Source: Acidobacteriota bacterium
Lineage (GTDB): Bacteria; Acidobacteriota; Terriglobia; Terriglobales; Acidobacteriaceae
Direction of reading: 5' to 3'
DNA: 64,000 nt
NCBI GenBank assembly: GCA_003225175.1
Contig: QIBA01000032.1
Span: 1 to 64,000 of the forward strand
Under the pieces are notes generated by a model. That model did not search any database. It saw nothing but the letters and a program-made list of their open reading frames with translations, and was not told the DNA's origin. The translations under genes were made by a program, and so were the position numbers. How positions within the stretch are numbered: position 1 is the stretch's first letter; the number at the start of each line of letters is the position of its first letter. Positions 7,578 through 16,373 of this stretch are shown here, in pieces.

Positions 7578-10265
7578 ATGAGCCAAGGATTAACACTCAT
7601 GTCTCTTACAAAGATCGGCAGCTTTTTTCGCAACCTGTTTCGTCGGGAAGACATAGACGAACAGCTCGATCAGGAAGTGTCGTCGTATGTAGCACTGCTG
7701 GCGGATGAAAAGATGTCTACCGGCATGAGCCGCGAGCAAGCTCTCCGCGCGGCCAAGATCGAGCTCGGCGGATCCGACCAGGTGAAGGAGCACGTGCGTG
7801 AAGTGCGTGCCGGGGCATGGGCCGAGAGCCTCTTGCAAGATCTCCGCTTCGGCTGGCGGATGGTCATTCACAATCCAGGGTTCTCGGCGCTGGTAGTGCT
7901 CACGCTTGCCCTCGGTATCGGCGCGAATACTGCGATCTTCAGCGTTGTCTACGGCGTGTTGCTGCGTCCCCTGCCTTACACGGACGGATCGAAGCTTGTG
8001 GTGTTGAAGCAGCAGGCGACCAAAGCGAAGCTCAATAACGTGCCGTTCTCTCCCAAAGAGGTTTTCGACTATCGCGATTACAACCATACCTTGCAATCCG
8101 TAGTCGAGTATCACAGCATGTCCTTCCTCCTTTTGGGAAAGGACAGCGCAGAGCGGGTTCAGACTGGGGTTGTTTCCGCAAACTTCTTTGACGTCCTCGG
8201 AACCAAGCCGCTGCTGGGCCGAACATTCGTAGCGGCCGATGAGACCAAGGGCGCTGACGCCGTGCTGGTGCTCAGCTACGAGTATTGGCAGCGTCACCAG
8301 GGCGGTGATGCCAATGTTGTGGGCAAAGTATTTCAGATGAACAACCGCCCGCACACCGTCATTGGTGTTCTGCCTCCGATTCCTCAATATCCGTCGGAAA
8401 ACGATGTCTACATGCCGACCACGCAATGCCCATTCCGGTCGAATCCACGAACAATTGAGAACCGGCAAGCGCGAATGCTGCCGGCTGTTTTTGGCAGACT
8501 CAAGCCCGGCGTATCTCTGCAGTCGGCACAGGCAGATCTGTCGACGATCGCCCGTCAACTCGAGAGCTCTTATGCAAAGGACTATCCAAGCGGATATGGT
8601 TACGGACTGACAATAGCTCCATTGCAGGACGAGCTGATCCAGCGAGCTCGGTTGACGCTAATCGTGCTTCTTGGAGCTGCGGGTTTCGTTCTGCTCATTG
8701 CGTGCGCAAACGTGGCCAACCTGATGCTTGCACGAATTCTGAAGCGAGAACGTGAACTGGCCGTGCGCAGCGCTTTAGGCGCCAGCAAGCTACGTCTAAT
8801 ACGCCAGCTATTGACCGAAGCGGTCATGCTTGCTGTTGCCGGGGGCGCTTTGGGACTATTGATCGCTCCTCCCGCTTTGGGATTGCTGGTGAAGTTTGCG
8901 GCACGCTTTACAACGCGAGCCGTTGAAGTGAAGATCGACTGGCCGGTGCTGCTGTTCACCCTCCTTGCCTCCATAGCAGCGGGAATTCTGGCTGGATTTG
9001 TGCCTGCAATCTCCTCCAGCAATCAAATTACTGACGTATTGAAGCAAGCTACCGGGCAGACGACCGCAAGTAGCAGTCGTCAGCGAATGCGAGCCGCGCT
9101 CGTGGTTGCTCAGGTGACAGTCTCCTTCATGCTGTTGGTTGGCGCAGGCCTTATGCTGCGTAGCATCGCGAATTTGCAGAGAGTGGATCCGGGATTCCGC
9201 GTGGATCACTTGCTTACTCTGCGAATGAGCGCAAATTTCTCGAAGTACACAACCAATCAGGCCTTCGAGCAGCTTGCCGATAACATATTACGTAGGGTGA
9301 GCACGGTCGGTGGTGTGCAGTCGGCAGCCATCGCGAGCAACTATCCGTTCAGCAAACAGGGGATCATTTCGGGACCTGGCAACACCGGCATACAGATCGA
9401 GGGCCGGCTACTTGCTCCGGGAGAGACGCCGCCGCAAATCGATCTAACACTGGTTTCTCCCGATTACTTCAACGCGATTCGCCAGCCGCTGCTTGCAGGA
9501 AGATTCTTTAGTGATCATGACGACCACAAGGCGATTATCGTCGGCATCGTGAATGACACGATGCGGCGGCACTTCTGGCCCACCGAAGATCCGATCGGCA
9601 AGCGCCTTTCTCTGGACCAGGGGCAAAGCTGGATCAAAATAGCCGGCGTAGTGGGTGATGCGCGAGAGTACGGCTTACAGCGCGATGTTCTGGACGAGCT
9701 GTACGTTCCGGTAAAGCAGTTCGGAGGCGCTGGCCAGCTTATTGTGCGCACTGCCACAGATCCTATGAGCATGGTTCCGCTGGTTCAGGCCGCTCTTCAT
9801 AATGTCGATCCACAGTTGGCGATCGATCGAGTCGAGAGCATGGATCGTCTCGAACAAGATTCCATGAGTTCGCCTCGAACGACGACAATCCTGCTTGGAA
9901 TATTCGCCGGACTTGCTCTGCTGATCAGCGCTACGGGCATTGCTGGTGTCATGGCGTTGTCAATCAATCAGAGAGCGCACGAGCTGGGCATACGTTTGGC
10001 TCTGGGAGAATCGAAAACTTCCATTCTGCAGATGGTCGTTCGCCAAGGGCTTGGCCTCGCCGTCCTCGGTACTGTTCTGGGAATCATCGGAGCACTTGCT
10101 CTTGCTCGGCTACTATCTTCGCTGCTCTACAAGACCAGTCCAACTGATGTTTCCACTTATGCTGCCGTCGCAGTTGTATTTCTTGTAGCCGCGGCAATCT
10201 CATGCTTTGTTCCTGCCCATCGAGTAACGCTGATCGATCCTTCGCAGGCCTTGCGTCAGGAGTGA
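7578..10265 (+). CDS. ADOP-type ABC permease (MacB/FtsX-like), no ATPase
   Basis: An 895-residue permease with the acidobacterial duplicated-permease layout. Residues about 8-85 are the soluble prefix domain (LFRREDIDEQLDQEVSSYVALL, AKIELGG). A first MacB periplasmic core and FtsX unit starts at NPGFSALVVLTLALGIGANTAIFSVV, with inner spans at LIVLLGAAGFVLLIACANVANLMLA; a second copy follows from MRAALVVAQVTVSFMLLVGAGLML and ends with FVPAHRVTLIDPSQALRQE. No ATP-binding protein is nearby, as is usual for the group, so partner ATPase and substrate are unknown. ATG at 7578 or the internal ATG at 7599 (MSLTKIG) may be the start. Likely co-regulated with the upstream padR. Confidence 0.9.
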   Translation: MSQGLTLMSLTKIGSFFRNLFRREDIDEQLDQEVSSYVALLADEKMSTGMSREQALRAAKIELGGSDQVKEHVREVRAGAWAESLLQDLRFGWRMVIHNPGFSALVVLTLALGIGANTAIFSVVYGVLLRPLPYTDGSKLVVLKQQATKAKLNNVPFSPKEVFDYRDYNHTLQSVVEYHSMSFLLLGKDSAERVQTGVVSANFFDVLGTKPLLGRTFVAADETKGADAVLVLSYEYWQRHQGGDANVVGKVFQMNNRPHTVIGVLPPIPQYPSENDVYMPTTQCPFRSNPRTIENRQARMLPAVFGRLKPGVSLQSAQADLSTIARQLESSYAKDYPSGYGYGLTIAPLQDELIQRARLTLIVLLGAAGFVLLIACANVANLMLARILKRERELAVRSALGASKLRLIRQLLTEAVMLAVAGGALGLLIAPPALGLLVKFAARFTTRAVEVKIDWPVLLFTLLASIAAGILAGFVPAISSSNQITDVLKQATGQTTASSSRQRMRAALVVAQVTVSFMLLVGAGLMLRSIANLQRVDPGFRVDHLLTLRMSANFSKYTTNQAFEQLADNILRRVSTVGGVQSAAIASNYPFSKQGIISGPGNTGIQIEGRLLAPGETPPQIDLTLVSPDYFNAIRQPLLAGRFFSDHDDHKAIIVGIVNDTMRRHFWPTEDPIGKRLSLDQGQSWIKIAGVVGDAREYGLQRDVLDELYVPVKQFGGAGQLIVRTATDPMSMVPLVQAALHNVDPQLAIDRVESMDRLEQDSMSSPRTTTILLGIFAGLALLISATGIAGVMALSINQRAHELGIRLALGESKTSILQMVVRQGLGLAVLGTVLGIIGALALARLLSSLLYKTSPTDVSTYAAVAVVFLVAAAISCFVPAHRVTLIDPSQALRQE

Positions 10266-10701
10266 GATGTGCCACTAGTGTGGAACCGAACTGGCACTAA
10301 GAGCCCTTGCGCATTTACTGCATCTACGTCCGCCGAAGGAAACAATAGTGCATCGCTATAGATACAGCCGATCCATCAATTTCTGCGCAGTCTCAGTTAC
10401 AACAACGAAACTGTCATGCACTAACTATGTAGAGTAGTCCCCAGTCACGTTTGACACGGAATTTCTTCCGGCTCTCCCGCAGACTGAGGATGCTTTCCGA
10501 CGTCGTCCCTGAGACTCCGCGCCTTGTCCCATCAATGTTGTTGAAGCGCCATGTTTCTCCGCTCGGAGTCTGGATTTCGTCGATGAACGTGTCTGAAAAT
10601 TCGGGGACCAAATGGCGAAAAGAGTTCTGCGGTCAGGGGTAGGGACAGAGGTCATCGCCGCTGAGTTGTTCTCGCTAAGCACATATTAAGGAGAAGAGGC
10701 A
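10266..10701. other. Intergenic region between ADOP permease and Oar-like receptor
   Basis: 436 bases without a confident gene. A minus-strand frame at 10414-10611 (65 codons, containing DEIQTPSGETWRFNN) reads less like random translation than its alternatives but has no recognised relatives and no clear ribosome binding site. No terminator with a T-run was seen after the permease. The downstream end carries AAGGAG, the ribosome binding site of the receptor gene. Confidence 0.5.
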
Positions 10702-13700
10702 ATGTGTAGGAAATTATCTCTGTGGCTTTGTAGCTTGTTAGTTGCCGCCAACTGTGCATTTGCTCAAGTTACTGCCAGCTCGAGCATTCAAGGCACAGTC
10801 ACTGATAAAAGCGGCGCTGCTATCGTCGGCGCAGAAGTTACGGTCACCAGCGCAGCAACTGGAGTAAGTCGCTCCATGAAGACCGGAGCGGATGGCAGTT
10901 ATCGATTCGATCCACTATCAGTCGGAGTCTACAGCCTGTCTGTGAGCATGACGGGTTTTGACAAGGCACGCGCCGAGAGAGTGCAAACTCTGGTCGGATC
11001 CACCACGTCGCAAAACTTTACTCTCAACGTGGGTTCTGCAACTGAGACGGTCGAAGTGAGCGCGGAAGCTCCGCTAGTGGACGCGCTGAAAACCGACGTT
11101 AGTCAAAACATTACGCCGAAGGAAGTGCAGGATCTTCCACTGATCGGCCGCGATGTTGCGAACCTCGCGTACCTTACTCCCGGCGTGAAAGCCGCGGATT
11201 CCTACGATCCCACGAAGAATCGCTACGCGATTCTCTCCGTCAACGGAGACGGTGGCCGTAACGTAAACGTGACCGTGAACGGCGTCGATAACAAGGACAA
11301 CACCGTCGGCGGGCCGGTAATGCAGCTTCCACTGGAAGCCGTGCAGGAGTTTGCCATCTCCACGCAGCGATTCTCTGCGGCCAATGGACGGTCAGAGGGC
11401 GCGGCGATCAACATGATTACCAAATCAGGATCGAATAATTACCACGGCTCGATCTTCGGCTTCTTCCGCGATCAGACATTCAATGCCGATCAGCATCCCC
11501 AGCCGGGACAGACCGCGAACCCGCCGTACTCGCGCCAGCAGTTCGGTGGCAGCATAGGCGGACCGTTCGTGAAGGACAAGCTCTTCGGCTTTTTTGCGTA
11601 CGAGCGCCAGCGCGAGCACACCAGCATCCAGGAGAGCCCGGACACCTTCAACGAATTGACGCTTGCTCAGCCGCTGGGTGCGAAGCCGATCTCAATCGTG
11701 CCGACGCCATTTTTTGAGACGCGCTATAACGGACGTGCTGACTACATCATCAACTCGAAAAATACTGCCTATCTGAGTTATAACTCGCAGGGGAACGACA
11801 GCAACAACGATCAGTCGGATGGCTTCCAGGATGCCACCGCGGGAAATTTCACCACTAACCAGCTGCAACTGGCGAACCTGACGCTGAATTCAACCCTGTC
11901 GAACACGACAGTAAATAGCTTCACCTTCGGCTTCCAGTATTGGAACAACGTCATCGACAGCAAGATTCGCGTACCGCTGATCACCTTCCCGGGCGGCGGA
12001 AGCAACAACTGCGGCGCCGGCGGCTCTTGCTTCGGCACCAACGCCAACGTTCCCCAACAGTCGTTCCAGCGCAAGTGGCAGTTCAAGGACGACGTCTCGA
12101 AGAGCTGGAACAATCACAACTTCAAGTTCGGAGTGGATTACATTCACAATCCAACTCTGGGTGGATACTTCGAGTTCAATGACACGCTTGAGGTCGATTT
12201 TGGGGCAGATCCAAGCCAAATCACGACTGACAAAGCCAATTTTCCGCAAGGATTCGCTTCTCCAGGTGCGGTTGTCGGAATGTCCATTTCGAATGGCGAT
12301 CCGGCGACGAACGTTCCAGGCGGAACCAAGCAATTCGGAACTTACTTCCAGGACGATTGGAAGATTTCAAGGCGCTTGACGTTGAATCTCGGCCTGCGTT
12401 GGGACAAGGACTTCAACTTTATCGGCGGCTCGGCGATCGACAAGAGCCGCACTTTCCAGGAACTGGTTGCGATCTCCAGCATCAGTCCACTAGCCAAGCA
12501 GTTCACCTCAAGAAAACCAAGTGACGACAATAAGAACTTCAGTCCACGAATCGGTTTCGCTTACGATCTGACCGGAGCTGGAAAGCATGTCCTTCGTGGA
12601 GGATTCGGTCTTTACTACGGAAACATCTTCCAGAATATCCCCTTGTTCATGGAGCAGATGAGCAACGCCACCATCTTCCAGACTCAGTTCTCAATCGGGA
12701 CTCCCGGAGAGGTCGTTCCCGGAACAGGAATTCCGTTGGGGAACTACCGGTATGGGGTCGATCCGCTGCCGACAGTCGGTCCTCCGTCGAGCCAACTTCT
12801 TGATGGCAGCACTGGACGCATCATGGATCCGCTCTACCAGAACCCGATGACCGAGGAAGAGAACATTGGCTATAGCTGGCAACTTAACAACTCTTCGGTA
12901 TTCGAAGCCGAGTATGTCCATGTGCTTGGCCTACACCTGAATAAAACCATCAACATCAATCCGCAGTTACCTTTGGTCGGTGATGGCACTACCCGTCCGC
13001 TTGACGCGGCATTTGCGGCAGCAGGGGTTCCCGTACTTCATAGTGTGCGGGACGAGCAATCGATTGGGCGCTCACGCTACGATGGCATGAACCTCAGCTA
13101 CAGGCGGCAGATGGTTCGCCACTTCTCGTTGCGAGCTAACTATACCTTGGCGCGCGCAATGGCGTACGGCGATACCGGAACGTCATTCCGCCACTATCCG
13201 CGCGACCCCCACAATCCATTCTCGCCGTTTGAGTACGGTCCAACCTTCAACGATGAACGTCATCACCTGACTCTGAGTGCGGTTGCCGACCTGCCATGGA
13301 AGATTCAGTTCGCCCCGATCCTCCAAGTGGGTTCTGGGCGTCCTTACAATGCTGCGGCTCCCACGGATACGCTCGGTTTCGGTTCGGGTGAGGACAATCG
13401 CGCTGTAGTCGTACCGAACAGCAGCCCGAATACTTTCATGACGAAAGCTGCTGGGCAAGCCTGCTACTTTGCTGGAAGTTGCCACCTGGTGCCGTTCAAC
13501 AACTTCCGTGGAGATACCTTCGCCCAACTTGATGCGCGATTGAGCAAGAACTTCAAGATAGGCGAAAAAGCCAACGTGCAGATCATGGCTCAGGCATTCA
13601 ACTTGACCAATCGCGCTAATTACGGCAATGACGTCAACACGAACGTCAACGGTAAAGATAAGAACGGTAACAACAACTTCGGTACTCCTGCCGGATTCAT

Positions 13701-13767
13701 CAATCCAACCAGCACGAACATTCCGCGCTCGTTGGCAGGTGAATTCGGATTCCGCTTCAGCTTCTAG
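10702..13767 (+). CDS. Oar-like TonB-dependent outer membrane receptor
   Basis: A 1021-residue protein with a signal peptide (KLSLWLCSLLVAANCAFAQ). Residues about 28-110 are a carboxypeptidase regulatory-like Ig domain (SIQGTVTDKSGAAIVGAEVTV, DGSYRFDPLSVGVYSLSV). A plug domain follows (VQDLPLIGRDVANLAYLTPGV, INMITKSGSNNYHGS), then a beta barrel ending in GEFGFRFSF with the terminal phenylalanine needed for outer-membrane assembly. This is the acidobacterial Oar/SusC-like family; ligands are usually large sugars or peptides, not predictable here. AAGGAG precedes the ATG and a strong terminator follows at 13792, so it is probably transcribed alone. Confidence 0.9.
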   Translation: MCRKLSLWLCSLLVAANCAFAQVTASSSIQGTVTDKSGAAIVGAEVTVTSAATGVSRSMKTGADGSYRFDPLSVGVYSLSVSMTGFDKARAERVQTLVGSTTSQNFTLNVGSATETVEVSAEAPLVDALKTDVSQNITPKEVQDLPLIGRDVANLAYLTPGVKAADSYDPTKNRYAILSVNGDGGRNVNVTVNGVDNKDNTVGGPVMQLPLEAVQEFAISTQRFSAANGRSEGAAINMITKSGSNNYHGSIFGFFRDQTFNADQHPQPGQTANPPYSRQQFGGSIGGPFVKDKLFGFFAYERQREHTSIQESPDTFNELTLAQPLGAKPISIVPTPFFETRYNGRADYIINSKNTAYLSYNSQGNDSNNDQSDGFQDATAGNFTTNQLQLANLTLNSTLSNTTVNSFTFGFQYWNNVIDSKIRVPLITFPGGGSNNCGAGGSCFGTNANVPQQSFQRKWQFKDDVSKSWNNHNFKFGVDYIHNPTLGGYFEFNDTLEVDFGADPSQITTDKANFPQGFASPGAVVGMSISNGDPATNVPGGTKQFGTYFQDDWKISRRLTLNLGLRWDKDFNFIGGSAIDKSRTFQELVAISSISPLAKQFTSRKPSDDNKNFSPRIGFAYDLTGAGKHVLRGGFGLYYGNIFQNIPLFMEQMSNATIFQTQFSIGTPGEVVPGTGIPLGNYRYGVDPLPTVGPPSSQLLDGSTGRIMDPLYQNPMTEEENIGYSWQLNNSSVFEAEYVHVLGLHLNKTININPQLPLVGDGTTRPLDAAFAAAGVPVLHSVRDEQSIGRSRYDGMNLSYRRQMVRHFSLRANYTLARAMAYGDTGTSFRHYPRDPHNPFSPFEYGPTFNDERHHLTLSAVADLPWKIQFAPILQVGSGRPYNAAAPTDTLGFGSGEDNRAVVVPNSSPNTFMTKAAGQACYFAGSCHLVPFNNFRGDTFAQLDARLSKNFKIGEKANVQIMAQAFNLTNRANYGNDVNTNVNGKDKNGNNNFGTPAGFINPTSTNIPRSLAGEFGFRFSF

Positions 13768-13791
13768 TCGAACAAGTCTCTGACTGCTTTG

Positions 13792-13824
13792 GGCCGGCAT
13801 TGCCATGCCGGCCTTTTCTTTTTT
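13792..13824 (+). terminator. Rho-independent terminator after Oar-like receptor
   Basis: GGCCGGCAT (13792-13800), loop TGCC, ATGCCGGCC (13805-13813), followed by TTTTCTTTTTT. A perfect 9-bp GC-rich stem with a T-run, 25 bases after the receptor stop. Confidence 0.9.
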
Positions 13825-13937
13825 ATGGCCGCTGTGATCCAGGTCACGAAAGGGTAACCTAATGGTCGATAGAAGTGAACTTTGCCGACATCGGAACATC
13901 CAAAAACCATCGTTGAACGAAGGAAGAAGGTGTTGGA

Positions 13938-16331
13938 ATGCCATACGCGGAAACAGTAGAAGAACACAAGACTTCAACTCATCCCCTAAGTGACGAGGAA
14001 GTGCAGCGAATGCACGCCTATTGGCGCGCAGCCAATTACCTGACCGTCGGGCAGATCTATCTTAAGGACAATCCTCTTCTTGAACGGCCGCTCACAGCAG
14101 ACGACATCAAGCCGCGGCTACTGGGTCATTGGGGAACGACGGCGGGCCTGAATTTTATCTACACCCACTTAAATCGGCTTATCGTTAAGAACGATATCAA
14201 CATGATGTACGTGATTGGGCCAGGACACGGCGGTCCCGGACTCGTAGCCCATACGTATCTCGAAGGCTCCTACACAGAGATCTATCCTGCCGTCGAGCAG
14301 AACCGTTATGGACTGTATCGCCTATTTCAACAATTTTCATGGCCATATGGGATTCCGAGTCACGTGGCGCCGGAGGTTCCCGGATCAATACATGAGGGCG
14401 GAGAGCTGGGATATTCATTGCTCCACGCTTACGGAGCTGCATTCGACAATCCCGGTCTGGTCGTCGCGTGCATTGTCGGTGACGGTGAGGCGGAGACGGG
14501 TCCCTGCGCCACCAGTTGGCACTCGAACAAATTCCTCAACCCAGTCAAGGACGGTGCGGTGTTGCCGATTTTGCATCTGAATGGATACAAAATCGCGAAT
14601 CCCACTGTGCTCGCGCGCATTCCCGAAAATGAACTACTCGATCTGTTTCGCGGATATGGCTATCATCCGGTGCTGATTGCAGGGAGCGATCCTGCCGAGA
14701 TGCATCAAATGATGGCGGCGAGTCTGGATCAGATTCTGGCTGACATTCAGTCGATTCAGCAGCGGGCGAGGAAGCAGCAGAACCCGGAGCGTCCCTCCTG
14801 GCCAATGTTGATCTTGAAGAGCCCGAAGGGCTGGACTGGTCCGAAAGAAGTGGATGGCAAGCCGGTGGAGGGAACGTGGCGCTCGCATCAAGTACCGGTG
14901 GATGACGTGCGTAAAAATCCGGCGCATCTGAAGATCCTTGAAGACTGGCTGCGAAGTTATAAGCCGGAAGAGCTCTTTGATAAAGACGGCAAGGTCCGCG
15001 ACGAAATCACTTCGCTTGCTCCCAAAGGCCGACGTCGGATGGGCATGAACCCACACGCAAATGGTGGACTCTTGCTTGAGCCACTCACTATGCCGCACTT
15101 CCGCGACTATGCGGTCAAGATCGATCGTCCGGGCACAGTCGAAGCTGAGGCGACGCGGGTGCTTGGGCGATTTTTGCGCGATGTTCTAAAGCTCAACGAG
15201 GAGAAGCGCAATTTCCGCATCATGGGGCCTGACGAGACTGCGTCCAATCGGCTTGATGCTGTTTTCGAAGTTACTGGCAAGGAATGGGAAGCGGCCATCG
15301 AGCCGGTAGATGTGAACCTGGCCCGTGACGGCCGTGTAATGGAAGTCTTGAGCGAGCACATGTGCGAAGGCTGGCTCGAAGGTTACCTACTCACCGGACG
15401 TCATGGATTGTTCAATTGCTACGAAGCCTTCATCCACATCGTGGACTCAATGTTCAATCAGCATGCGAAGTGGCTGAAGACGACGCGACGTCTCACGTGG
15501 CGGAAGCCGATCGCTTCTCTGAATTACCTGCTCAGCTCGCATGTGTGGCGGCAGGACCATAATGGTTTTTCTCATCAGGATCCGGGATTCATCGATCATG
15601 TCTCGAACAAGAAAGCGGAGATCGTGCGCGTCTATTTGCCTCCGGATGCGAACACGCTGCTTTCGGTCGCAGACCACTGCCTTCGCAGTAGGAACTACGT
15701 GAACCTCATCGTCGCGGGCAAACAACCTGCATGGGTGTGGCTGGACATGGAATCCGCCGTGCGCCATTGCACAACGGGACTTGGAGTTTGGGATTGGGCC
15801 AGCAACGATGCAGGCAATCCTGATGTCGTGATGGCTTGCGCCGGAGATATTCCAACCTTAGAGACGCTCGCAGCAGTCACTGGCTTAAGAAAGCACGTTC
15901 CCGACATTCGCGTTCGCGTTGTAAACGTCGTCGACTTGATGGCGCTGCAGCCCTACGAAGAACATCCGCACGGCTTGCAGGACGAGGATTTCGACGCAAT
16001 CTTTACTACCGACAAGCCCGTGATCTTTGCGTATCACGGCTATCCGGCTCTGATCCACAAACTCACGTATCGCCGCCACAATCACGACAACATTCATGTG
16101 CGCGGATATAAAGAAGAGGGAACCACGACGACGCCATTCGATATGGTCGTGCTGAATAACCTCGATCGCTTCCAACTTGAGCTCGATGCGATTCGCCGTA
16201 TTCCGCGATTCGCGCACCTCGTTCCCGAGGCCACAGAACGCTACTACGAGCAGATGCAGCGCCACAAGATTTACGTGTCAGAACATGGCGAAGACATGCC
16301 CGAGGTTAAGGATTGGAAGTGGAGTTTGTAA
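13938..16331 (+). CDS. xfp: Phosphoketolase (xylulose-5-P/fructose-6-P)
   Basis: A 797-residue thiamine-diphosphate enzyme of standard length for the family. Visible hallmarks are [20 protein letters not shown] and [20 protein letters not shown] near the N-terminus, the ThDP/Mg motif [22 protein letters not shown] with N of [10 protein letters not shown], and later [10 protein letters not shown] and [21 protein letters not shown]. It splits xylulose-5-phosphate or fructose-6-phosphate with phosphate to acetyl phosphate and an aldose phosphate in the cytoplasm. AAGGAAGAAGG lies upstream of the ATG. No acetate kinase or phosphotransacetylase gene is adjacent, so the acetyl phosphate must be used by enzymes encoded elsewhere. 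Confidence 0.95.
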   Translation: MPYAETVEEHKTSTHPLSDEEVQRMHAYWRAANYLTVGQIYLKDNPLLERPLTADDIKPRLLGHWGTTAGLNFIYTHLNRLIVKNDINMMYVIGPGHGGPGLVAHTYLEGSYTEIYPAVEQNRYGLYRLFQQFSWPYGIPSHVAPEVPGSIHEGGELGYSLLHAYGAAFDNPGLVVACIVGDGEAETGPCATSWHSNKFLNPVKDGAVLPILHLNGYKIANPTVLARIPENELLDLFRGYGYHPVLIAGSDPAEMHQMMAASLDQILADIQSIQQRARKQQNPERPSWPMLILKSPKGWTGPKEVDGKPVEGTWRSHQVPVDDVRKNPAHLKILEDWLRSYKPEELFDKDGKVRDEITSLAPKGRRRMGMNPHANGGLLLEPLTMPHFRDYAVKIDRPGTVEAEATRVLGRFLRDVLKLNEEKRNFRIMGPDETASNRLDAVFEVTGKEWEAAIEPVDVNLARDGRVMEVLSEHMCEGWLEGYLLTGRHGLFNCYEAFIHIVDSMFNQHAKWLKTTRRLTWRKPIASLNYLLSSHVWRQDHNGFSHQDPGFIDHVSNKKAEIVRVYLPPDANTLLSVADHCLRSRNYVNLIVAGKQPAWVWLDMESAVRHCTTGLGVWDWASNDAGNPDVVMACAGDIPTLETLAAVTGLRKHVPDIRVRVVNVVDLMALQPYEEHPHGLQDEDFDAIFTTDKPVIFAYHGYPALIHKLTYRRHNHDNIHVRGYKEEGTTTTPFDMVVLNNLDRFQLELDAIRRIPRFAHLVPEATERYYEQMQRHKIYVSEHGEDMPEVKDWKWSL

Positions 16332-16373
16332 TTGGCTTATGTATCTCCGGCGGCCATGTATTGTTTTCGGAGG

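Noticed and set aside
7590-8558. 322-codon minus frame opposite the ADOP permease
   Set aside because: Antisense to a clear permease with all domains; no ribosome binding site or recognisable motif.
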